From an uncultured Flavobacteriaceae bacterium (lineage in GTDB: Bacteria; Bacteroidota; Bacteroidia; Flavobacteriales; Flavobacteriaceae), in NCBI GenBank assembly GCA_913031655.1, contig CAJWFY010000014.1, forward strand, positions 1 through 19,884: 19,884 bases of DNA, read 5' to 3'. Numbering within the stretch: the stretch's first letter is position 1; each line of letters starts with the position of its first letter. Made by a program: the position numbers and the translations under genes. Below are positions 1 through 6,781 of this stretch, in pieces. The notes under the pieces are model-generated. The model made no database searches, was not told the DNA's origin, and saw nothing but the letters and a program-made list of their open reading frames with translations.

Positions 1-46
1 TATCCAAATTCCTTTTCCTCAAAGAGTTGTTCACATAGAGAAATAA
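1..46 (+). CDS. C-terminal tail of a mechanosensitive (MscS-like) channel, partial
   Basis: Reading from base 2, the window opens with 14 in-frame codons giving IQIPFPQRVVHIEK, then TAA at 44-46. The string IPFPQR-VH is the usual ending of MscS-family small-conductance channels, where the cytoplasmic domain closes just before the C-terminus. This is recognition from a very short fragment: the pore helix and the rest of the gene lie outside the window. The stop is only six bases before the ATG of the response regulator at 53, so the two are probably cotranscribed. An unrelated protein with a similar ending cannot be excluded. Confidence 0.55.
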   Translation, partial: IQIPFPQRVVHIEK

Positions 47-52
47 TAAATT

Positions 53-1219
53 ATGTCAAAAATTTTAATAATTGAAGATGAAGCCTCTATTAGAAGAGTA
101 CTTAATAAAGTTTTATTAGAAGAAAATGATAAATTTCAAATTACTGAAGCTTCAGACGGAGTTCAAGCTGTAGACGAAATCAAAAAAAAGAAATTTAATT
201 TAATTTTATGCGATATAAAAATGCCTAAAAAAGATGGTATAGAGGTATTGCAGTTTATAACAAAAGAGTTTCCCGAAATACCAACGATAATGATTTCTGG
301 ACACGGAGATCTAGAAACAGCAGTTGAATCAATGAGGTTAGGAGCTTTTGATTACATTTCCAAACCACCTGATTTGAACAGGTTACTTAACTCAGTTAGG
401 TCTGCACTTAAAAACAATGATTTTACTAAAAAAAGTAGATCTACTTTAAAAAAATCGAAGGAATTTGAAATTATTGGTAAGTCAGTAGAAATTATCAATT
501 TGAAGCACTTAATTAATAAAGTGTCTTTAACTAATGCCAAAGTGTTAATTCAAGGTCCAAATGGTTCTGGAAAAGAACTAGTAGCACATCAAATACATTT
601 AAATAGCTCAAGAAATGATTCCCCTTTCATTGAAGTAAATTGCGCAGCTATACCATCTGAATTAATTGAAAGTGAACTTTTTGGTCATATAAAAGGAGCT
701 TTTACATCGGCTGTGAAAGATAAAGTCGGGAAGTTTGAAGCAGCTAACGGAGGAACTATTTTCTTGGACGAAATAGGGGATATGAGTTTATCTGCGCAAT
801 CGAAAGTTTTAAGAGCTTTACAAGAACACAAGATTCAAAGAGTTGGAAGTGAAAGAGATTTAGTGGTAGATGTAAGAGTTATTGCTGCTACAAATAAAAA
901 TTTAAGAAATGAAATATCATTGAATAATTTTAGAGAGGATTTATTTCACAGACTAGCAGTAATAGAAATAAATGTTCCTTCTTTAGATAAAAGAAAATCA
1001 GATATTCCTTATTTAATTGATCATTTTTTAAAAGATATTTCGAAAGAAAATCAATCTAAACTTAAAAGTATTGATAAAAAAGCTGTTTTAGAATTACAAA
1101 AATTTGATTGGTCTGGAAATGTCAGGGAGCTAAGGAATGTTATAGAAAGATTAACTGTGTTATCTGATACTGAAATCATATCATTTGATGATGTTATTAA
1201 ATTTTCTAATAAAAAATAA
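53..1219 (+). CDS. Sigma-54-type response regulator (receiver + AAA+), no DNA-binding domain
   Basis: This is an NtrC-type two-component response regulator, expected in the cytoplasm and expected to remodel sigma-54 RNA polymerase after phosphorylation. The receiver domain covers about residues 3-118, with acidic pocket E8/D9, phospho-acceptor D54, S82 and K104. The AAA+ domain covers about 138-372: Walker A GPNGSGKE at 168-175, the sigma-54 contact loop as GAFTSA at 215-220 (canonical GAFTGA), Walker B TIFLDE at 235-240, arginines at 294 and 300, and the sensor II segment GNVREL near 355-360. The protein ends at 388, about 16 residues after the AAA+ fold, so the Fis-type helix-turn-helix of NtrC (about 470 aa) is absent. 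This is not a frameshift artefact visible here, because the next gene begins four bases later. No histidine kinase is in the window. ATG start, six bases after the preceding stop. Family assignment is secure; target genes are unknown. Confidence 0.93.
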   Translation: MSKILIIEDEASIRRVLNKVLLEENDKFQITEASDGVQAVDEIKKKKFNLILCDIKMPKKDGIEVLQFITKEFPEIPTIMISGHGDLETAVESMRLGAFDYISKPPDLNRLLNSVRSALKNNDFTKKSRSTLKKSKEFEIIGKSVEIINLKHLINKVSLTNAKVLIQGPNGSGKELVAHQIHLNSSRNDSPFIEVNCAAIPSELIESELFGHIKGAFTSAVKDKVGKFEAANGGTIFLDEIGDMSLSAQSKVLRALQEHKIQRVGSERDLVVDVRVIAATNKNLRNEISLNNFREDLFHRLAVIEINVPSLDKRKSDIPYLIDHFLKDISKENQSKLKSIDKKAVLELQKFDWSGNVRELRNVIERLTVLSDTEIISFDDVIKFSNKK

Positions 1220-1223
1220 ACTT

Positions 1224-2600
1224 ATGAAAATCATTACTATTTTATTACCTCTTTTTTTTACAATCACTTTATTTTCTCAAAGTGATAAAGAAATGTTTAA
1301 AAAAATATTTAACACAACAATGAGTTCCAGTAGTAGCTATGAATTATTAGACTATTTATCTAATGAAATTGGAGGAAGATTATCGGGTTCTTTAAATGCC
1401 GAAAGAGCTGTAAAATGGGGTCAAGAAGAGTTAAGTAAATCAGGATTTGATAAGGTTTGGCTTCAAAAATTAATGGTTCCAAAATGGGTTAGAGGTCCAA
1501 AAGAGTTTGCATTAATTGAAACTCAGCCTGGAGTTACATTTAATGTAGATGCTTGTGCACTTGGAGGTTCAGTTGCTACTCCATCAGTTGGTATTAAAGC
1601 AAATGTAATTGAAGTTAAAAGTTTTAAAGAATTAGAAGAGCTAGGTAAAGAAAAGGTTGATGGTAAAATTGTATTTTTTAATCGTCCGATGCGATCCGAT
1701 TTAATAAGCACCTTTCAAGCTTATGGAGAAGCTGTAAATCAAAGAACTAATGGTGCAGCTGAAGCTGTTAAATATGGAGCTATTGGAGTAATAGTCAGGT
1801 CTATGAGTCTAAGACTTGATGACAACCCTCACACAGGTACTATGAGTTATGGTAACTTGCCTAATAGTAGGAAAATACCTGCAGCAGCAATAAGTACAAA
1901 TGCTGCTGAAAAACTAAGTGACTTGTTAGTCATTAATCCAAAACTTAAGTTTCTACTAAGACAACAATGTAAACAATATAAGGATGTAGTTTCTCATAAT
2001 GTTATTGCCGAAATAAAAGGATCTGAATATCCTGATGAAATAATACTCATTGGAGGTCATTTAGATTCTTGGGATTTAGGAGACGGTTCACACGATGATG
2101 GAGCAGGTATTGTTCAATCCATGGATATATTAAATATTTTCAATAAAATGGATTATGTTCCAAAAAGAACTATTAGGATTGTATTGTTTATGAATGAAGA
2201 AAATGGAACTAGAGGAGCTAAAAAGTACTCAGAGGTTGCAAAAAAAAATAATTTAAATCATATTTTTGCACTTGAGTCTGATGCAGGAGGATTTACACCC
2301 AGAGGTTTTTCGTTTACTTCAAATACTGAAAATTTTAATATGATTCAATCCTGGAAAAAATTATTTGAACCATATTTAATTCATTCGTTTCTATTAGGTG
2401 GAAGTGGAGCTGATATCGCTCCGCTCGAGAATGGTAATAATGTTTTAGCAGGGTTAAGACCTGATTCACAAAGATATTTTGACTATCATCATGCTTCAAT
2501 TGATACTTTTGATGCAATAAATAAACGAGAACTTGAATTAGGAGCTTTTGCTATGACATCACTAGTATACTTGTTTGATAAATATGGAATTGTTAAATAA
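1224..2600 (+). CDS. Exported M28-family zinc aminopeptidase/carboxypeptidase (PGCP/Cpq-like)
   Basis: This is a 458-aa metallopeptidase of family M28, probably secreted to the periplasm or cell surface to trim peptides. Residues 1-18 form a signal peptide (basic start, hydrophobic core, ending LFS-Q), with no lipobox cysteine. A protease-associated-like insert lies at about 110-240. The co-catalytic zinc site is complete: H279 in GGHLDSWD, bridging D291 in HDDGAG, catalytic E325 with ligand E326 in NEENG, D353 in ESDAGG, and H423 in YHHASID. The overall pattern resembles plasma glutamate carboxypeptidase/carboxypeptidase Q homologues. I chose the ATG at 1224. An upstream in-frame TTG at 1185 would overlap the regulator and push the signal peptide inward. 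The start is four bases after the regulator stop, and the gene is followed eight bases later by the PAP2 gene, so they are likely one transcript. Substrate is unknown. Confidence 0.9.
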   Translation: MKIITILLPLFFTITLFSQSDKEMFKKIFNTTMSSSSSYELLDYLSNEIGGRLSGSLNAERAVKWGQEELSKSGFDKVWLQKLMVPKWVRGPKEFALIETQPGVTFNVDACALGGSVATPSVGIKANVIEVKSFKELEELGKEKVDGKIVFFNRPMRSDLISTFQAYGEAVNQRTNGAAEAVKYGAIGVIVRSMSLRLDDNPHTGTMSYGNLPNSRKIPAAAISTNAAEKLSDLLVINPKLKFLLRQQCKQYKDVVSHNVIAEIKGSEYPDEIILIGGHLDSWDLGDGSHDDGAGIVQSMDILNIFNKMDYVPKRTIRIVLFMNEENGTRGAKKYSEVAKKNNLNHIFALESDAGGFTPRGFSFTSNTENFNMIQSWKKLFEPYLIHSFLLGGSGADIAPLENGNNVLAGLRPDSQRYFDYHHASIDTFDAINKRELELGAFAMTSLVYLFDKYGIVK

Positions 2601-2608
2601 TCTTTATT

Positions 2609-3160
2609 TTGGAAACGTTAATTGATATAGATAAATCTTTATTTATTTTTTTAAATTCTCTTGGAGCTGAGAGTTTTGATTTTTTCTGGTTGTTAGTTAC
2701 TGATAAGAAATCTTCTATTCCTTTGTATTTATTTTTGATCTATTATTTATATAAGAAATTTACTAATAAAGAATTTTTAAAGTATTTGATTCTTATTGTA
2801 ATATTAATAGTCTTAACAGATCAAACAAGTGGGTTTTTTAAAGAATTCTTTCAAAGATTGAGGCCATGTCATGATCAGGAAATTAATGATTTTATAAGGA
2901 TTTTGAAAGAAGGGTGTGGTGGATTATTTGGATTTTTCTCCGCTCATGCTGCTAATACTTTTGGTGTAGCAACTTTTTTTTATTTTATATTAAAAAGATT
3001 TTCAAAAAACTTTAAATATCTTTTTTTATGGGCAATAATAGTTTCATACAGTAGAATTTATGTTGGTGTTCACTTTCCTATTGATATTATCTTTGGTGCT
3101 TTTTTTGGAATTGCAACAGGTTATTTATTTTCTTTTATTTCAAATAAAATTCATTTATAA
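2609..3160 (+). CDS. PAP2-family membrane phosphatase
   Basis: This is a 183-aa integral membrane phosphatase of the PAP2/type 2 phosphatidic acid phosphatase family. Such enzymes remove phosphate from lipid phosphates such as undecaprenyl pyrophosphate, phosphatidic acid or lipid A on the outer side of the inner membrane. All three signature blocks are visible: K78-x6-R85-P86, the S111-A-H113 block (usually PSGH), and S148-R149 to H155 to D159 in the SRIYVGVHFPID stretch. Several hydrophobic segments (about 37-50, 57-70, 118-128, 137-148, 157-176) fit the usual bundle. The start appears to be TTG at 2609: no ATG occurs between the upstream in-frame TAA at 2594 and this codon, and the following ETLIDIDKSLF matches the family's usual N-terminus. 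It lies eight bases after the peptidase stop, and its TAA overlaps the next ATG (TAATG), suggesting translational coupling. The natural substrate cannot be told from sequence. Confidence 0.88.
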   Translation: METLIDIDKSLFIFLNSLGAESFDFFWLLVTDKKSSIPLYLFLIYYLYKKFTNKEFLKYLILIVILIVLTDQTSGFFKEFFQRLRPCHDQEINDFIRILKEGCGGLFGFFSAHAANTFGVATFFYFILKRFSKNFKYLFLWAIIVSYSRIYVGVHFPIDIIFGAFFGIATGYLFSFISNKIHL

Positions 3161-5070
3161 TGTTTTATAGAATTCAAGAATACAAAACACTGTTTTTAAG
3201 AATCTCATTAGCATATTTATTTTATTTTATAGCAAGAGTACTATTCTATTTTTATAACAGCAATATGATTGTTATAGAAAGTTTTAGTGAATTTATTAAT
3301 TTATGTCTTATAGGATTGACTTTTGATACTACGGCAATTTTATATACCAATGTATTTTTTATACTAATTTCATTATTACCGTTAAAAAATAATTCAAACC
3401 CTTTGTTTCAAAAAGTAATGATGGTGCTATATTTTTCAACCAATGCCGTAGCGTATTCAACAAATTTTTTTGATTTTATTTATTATAGATTTTCTCAATC
3501 TAGAATAACCACAAGAGTTTTTGATGTTATTGAAAACGAGAACAATAAAGCAACTTTAGCAGCTTCTTTCATTTATAATTATTGGCATGTTCTGGCTTTG
3601 TTTTTTATATGTATTCTTTTTTGGATTTATCTATACAAGAAAATTGATTTCAATAAATCTAAATCAAAAAATACATTTAATTATTACATTTTTTCGTTAC
3701 TATGGTCGTTAGTAATAATTTTTATTTGTGTAATAGGAGTGAGAGGAGGAATTGGTAATGCCACAAGACCAATTAATATGGTTGATGCCCACAGGTTTGT
3801 TAAAAAAGGAATTCATGCAGATTTTGTGTTAAATTCTCCATTTTGTTTAATAAGAACTTATAAGAAAAATTACTTTAAAAAGAAAAACTTTATTAATAGT
3901 TCTAGAATAGAAAGCATAATAAATCCAATAAAAAAATTGAATGATTCTGTTTATTCAAGACCCAATGTTGTTTTAATAGTTTTGGAAAGTTTTGGTAGAG
4001 AATATATTGGTTCGTTTAATAAGGGTAATATTATTAATGATTATAAAAGTTATACTCCCTTTTTAGATTCTTTGTCTAACAATAGTCTGATTTTTACTAA
4101 CGCATTTGCTAACGGCAGGCAATCTATTGAAGCATTGCCTTCAATTTTAGCTAGTGTCCCCTCATTTAAAGTTCCCTTTACATCTTCACCCTATTCCAAT
4201 CAGAAAATACAATCATTAGTATCTGTTTTTAATGAAATTGATTATTCTACTTCTTTTTTTCATGGCGCTCCAAATGGATCAATGGGTTTTTTAGGATTGT
4301 CCAATATCTTAGGTTTTGACAATTACTATGGGAAAAATGAATTTAATGACAACTCTTTGTATGATGGATATTGGGGTATTTGGGATGAACCTTTTTTAAA
4401 ATTCATGAAGAGTGAAATTGATAATTTTAAAGAACCTTTTTTTACTACTTTTTTTAGTTTATCCTCACATGAGCCCTTTTATGTTCCGGAGGAATATAAA
4501 GATGTTTTTCCAAAAGGAAATGTTCAAATGCATCAGGTTGTAGGTTATTCTGATAATGCCTTAAAAGAATTTTTTGAGACCTCTAAAACTCAACCATGGT
4601 TTGATAATACATTATTTATTATAACTGCAGACCATTGTAACCAGTTTTGGTATCCGCTTTATAGAGCTCCAATAAATCGATTTGCGATTCCCATTATGTT
4701 TTATCACCCAAATAATAGCTTTAAAGGAGTGAATGATGAACTTTCTCAGCAGCTAGATATATTTCCTTCAATAGTTGATTTAATCGGCTATGACAAACCT
4801 ATAAACACTTGGGGGAGAAGTTTGTTTTCTAATTCTCAGGACGTTCCTTTTTCGATTCATTATTCAGGAACTGTTTATCACTTCTCGATGGGAGCATATA
4901 ATTTAGTTTTTGATGGAGATAATGTAATAGGAGTTTATGGAATAAAAGATTTGCATTTAGAAAATAATTTAATAAATAATCCTAATGTTGATTATTCAAA
5001 AGAAGAATTGTATTTAAAAGCTTTTTTTCAAGACTACATGGAAAGAATTATTGATAATAAATTAGAATAA
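3160..5070 (+). CDS. LtaS-like sulfatase/alkaline-phosphatase-superfamily membrane enzyme
   Basis: This is a 636-aa inner-membrane protein with about five N-terminal transmembrane helices (within residues 10-195) and a large extracytoplasmic catalytic domain from about 267 onward. Landmarks of the LTA synthase/phosphoethanolamine transferase branch are present: metal ligand E276 in VLIVLESFGRE, the nucleophile region NGRQSIEALPSI with S322 as the likely nucleophile (Thr in classical LtaS), H437 in SLSSHEPF, and D491/H492 in TADHC. Members transfer phosphoglycerol or phosphoethanolamine from phospholipids to a glycolipid or surface polymer. In Gram-negatives the acceptor is usually lipid A or a periplasmic glycan. 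The ATG at 3160 shares one base with the PAP2 stop, implying coupled translation and perhaps linked chemistry. True sulfatase activity is unlikely, because no C/S-x-P-x-R sulfatase signature is seen. Donor and acceptor are unknown. Confidence 0.87.
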   Translation: MFYRIQEYKTLFLRISLAYLFYFIARVLFYFYNSNMIVIESFSEFINLCLIGLTFDTTAILYTNVFFILISLLPLKNNSNPLFQKVMMVLYFSTNAVAYSTNFFDFIYYRFSQSRITTRVFDVIENENNKATLAASFIYNYWHVLALFFICILFWIYLYKKIDFNKSKSKNTFNYYIFSLLWSLVIIFICVIGVRGGIGNATRPINMVDAHRFVKKGIHADFVLNSPFCLIRTYKKNYFKKKNFINSSRIESIINPIKKLNDSVYSRPNVVLIVLESFGREYIGSFNKGNIINDYKSYTPFLDSLSNNSLIFTNAFANGRQSIEALPSILASVPSFKVPFTSSPYSNQKIQSLVSVFNEIDYSTSFFHGAPNGSMGFLGLSNILGFDNYYGKNEFNDNSLYDGYWGIWDEPFLKFMKSEIDNFKEPFFTTFFSLSSHEPFYVPEEYKDVFPKGNVQMHQVVGYSDNALKEFFETSKTQPWFDNTLFIITADHCNQFWYPLYRAPINRFAIPIMFYHPNNSFKGVNDELSQQLDIFPSIVDLIGYDKPINTWGRSLFSNSQDVPFSIHYSGTVYHFSMGAYNLVFDGDNVIGVYGIKDLHLENNLINNPNVDYSKEELYLKAFFQDYMERIIDNKLE

Positions 5071-5082
5071 TTTATTTTATCA
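5052..5082. terminator. A+T-rich hairpin across two convergent stop codons
   Basis: The arm at 5052-5064 and the arm at 5068-5082 are inverted repeats separated by the loop GAA, with a two-base bulge in the right arm. The hairpin covers the TAA of the LtaS-like gene (5068-5070) and the TAA of msrA on the other strand (5072-5074). With only one base between the two genes, this is a plausible bidirectional transcription end. It has few G-C pairs and no strong T-run, so the call is tentative. Confidence 0.35.
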
Positions 5083-5671
5083 GCTCAGAAAAATCCATTT
5101 TAAACTTATTAATTCTAGGTGCAGAGACTTTCATTATATACATATCATAAGGGTTATTTTTTTTATAGTCCTGATGATACTCTTCTGCCAAGTAAAAAAT
5201 TTTGAAAGTTTTTACTTGAGTGGTGATTTTATTATAAGTATTGGTGTCTAATAATCTTTTTATTTCTTTTTTAATTTCATTTTTCTCTTCTTCCGAGTTG
5301 TAAAATGCTATGGATCTATATTGAGTTCCTCTGTCAGGCCCTTGTCTGTTTAATGTAGTTGGGTCGTGTGATCCAAAAAAAACTTCTACTAAAGTTTTGA
5401 AATCTACAACAATCGGATCGTAAATTATTTCAACAGCTTCTGCATGTCCAGTCTTTCCACTCATCACCTGTTGGTAAGTAGGATTTTTTTTAAAACCTCC
5501 TGAATAACCAGAGTTAACTTCAATTACTCCTTTTATATTTTCATAGATTCCTTCAACACACCAAAAACATCCGGAAGCAAAGTATGCTTTTTCATAATTT
5601 TGATTTAATTCTTTTGTACTGTAATCTGTTTTAATAAATAAAACTGAAAATATTAAAATTATTCTAATCAT
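5072..5671 (-). CDS. msrA: Peptide methionine sulfoxide reductase A, possibly exported
   Basis: MsrA reduces the S-epimer of methionine sulfoxide in oxidised proteins back to methionine. The GCFWC signature is at residues 34-38, with catalytic C35 and second cysteine C38. These are the only cysteines in the 199-aa protein, so recycling probably runs through C38 or directly through thioredoxin. Further family blocks are SGYSGG near 56-61, GHAEAVEI, and the HQDY segment near the C-terminus. Residues 1-13 (MIRIILIFSVLFI) are hydrophobic and precede a 15-residue linker not needed for the fold, so it may be exported or membrane-anchored as periplasmic MsrA proteins are. No lipobox cysteine is seen. 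Its ATG overlaps the end of the glycosyltransferase gene by eight bases, making it the last gene of a secA-glycosyltransferase-msrA run. Function is secure; location is inference. Confidence 0.94.
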   Translation of the reverse strand: MIRIILIFSVLFIKTDYSTKELNQNYEKAYFASGCFWCVEGIYENIKGVIEVNSGYSGGFKKNPTYQQVMSGKTGHAEAVEIIYDPIVVDFKTLVEVFFGSHDPTTLNRQGPDRGTQYRSIAFYNSEEEKNEIKKEIKRLLDTNTYNKITTQVKTFKIFYLAEEYHQDYKKNNPYDMYIMKVSAPRINKFKMDFSELIK

Positions 5672-6779
5672 TTGTTTTAATTAATTTATTAGTAAAATTC
5701 ACCCACGAGTATTTGTTTTTCTTTTTTCTTAATTGATGTTTGATTAAATCTAAATCAAATTTTAATGCAAATATAATTTTGTTTGCCAAATATTTTGGAT
5801 CAGAATTCGACAAAAATCCATCATGACAATCGGTTACAAATTCTGATAATCCTTTAATATTTGAACATACAGTAGGAATTTCAAACTGAACTGCTAAGGG
5901 AGTTATTCCACTTTGAGATGCACTCTTGTAGGGTTGAATCACTAAAATTGCTGAACAAAACCAAAATTTAATTTCATTATCATTTATAAATTCATTTTTG
6001 AATTGAATACTATCAAAAACACCTTCTTTAATAGCTAAATTTTTATATTTTTCTGTTGACTCATAATTTTCTCCAACGACAAGTAATTTAATTTTATTAT
6101 CATGTTTGACAATCTGTTTCATTGCTTTTATTAAAATATCTAATCCTTTATATTTTCGTATTAATCCGAAAAATAATAAATACTTGAAATCACTCTTTAA
6201 TCCTATTTTTTCTTTTGCAATCTTAATGTCTATTGGTTTTCCAAATTTTGTGGGTACTGGGTGAAATAAATCCATTCCTTTTTTTACAGAATTGATTATT
6301 TTGATTTGTTCAAATACATTTTTAGATAGTGTAATGTAATTGTCTATATTATTTAAATAAATTTTTAAAAATTTATTTTGTAATAAGATTTTTTCATGAG
6401 GATATGCGTTATGGATTATTCCAATCTTAGTTATTTTTTTATTTAATCCTTTATTAATGAATGACAGACAAGGAGACATGAAACTTGTCCAGTAAGAAGA
6501 TATAACTATTGTTGGTTTTATTTCATTTATTACTTTTATACAATTAAACCAGCTTATAGGATTTATAGAATTTATGATTCTTTTTGAATCATTTACTTTT
6601 CCAGATTTATCATTTGAAAGTTGTGATTTTCCAGGGAAAAATATTTTAGGATATTGTAATTTAAAATTTATTACTTTAACCGTATGTCCGGATTTTGTTA
6701 ATGCATTACATAGTTCTTGATTTGTGTCTGCTATTCCTCCTCGGAATGGAAAATACGGTCCAATTACTACAATTTTCAT
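5664..6779 (-). CDS. GT4-type glycosyltransferase (GT-B fold)
   Basis: This is a 371-aa cytoplasmic or peripheral glycosyltransferase, retaining family GT4 by appearance. The N-terminal Rossmann half has a glycine-rich loop (IGPYFPFRGGIADTN, residues 6-20) typical of acceptor binding. The C-terminal half starts near 198 with FFGLIRKYKGLD (203-214) and continues with the nucleotide-sugar binding region PYKSASQSGITPLA (283-296). No signal peptide or transmembrane helix is evident. GT4 enzymes add sugars from nucleotide donors to lipid-linked glycans, LPS or exopolysaccharide; the particular sugar and acceptor cannot be predicted. ATG start. The gene begins two bases after the secA stop and its end overlaps msrA by eight bases, so it is probably cotranscribed with both. 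No other polysaccharide-cluster genes accompany it, which is unusual for a surface-glycan GT. Confidence 0.85.
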   Translation of the reverse strand: MKIVVIGPYFPFRGGIADTNQELCNALTKSGHTVKVINFKLQYPKIFFPGKSQLSNDKSGKVNDSKRIINSINPISWFNCIKVINEIKPTIVISSYWTSFMSPCLSFINKGLNKKITKIGIIHNAYPHEKILLQNKFLKIYLNNIDNYITLSKNVFEQIKIINSVKKGMDLFHPVPTKFGKPIDIKIAKEKIGLKSDFKYLLFFGLIRKYKGLDILIKAMKQIVKHDNKIKLLVVGENYESTEKYKNLAIKEGVFDSIQFKNEFINDNEIKFWFCSAILVIQPYKSASQSGITPLAVQFEIPTVCSNIKGLSEFVTDCHDGFLSNSDPKYLANKIIFALKFDLDLIKHQLRKKKNKYSWVNFTNKLIKTND

Positions 6780-6781
6780 AT

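Noticed and set aside
352..540. 62-codon minus-strand open frame
   Set aside because: Lies wholly inside the response regulator gene, low-complexity translation, no recognisable motif; a shadow of the coding strand.
1185..1223. TTG start 13 codons upstream for the M28 peptidase
   Set aside because: It would overlap the regulator and bury the signal peptide; the ATG at 1224 gives a normal signal peptide four bases after the previous stop.
3583..3602. GG/GC pattern resembling a sigma-54 promoter inside the LtaS-like gene
   Set aside because: Spacing between GG and GC is nine, not ten, and it lies in the middle of a coding region.
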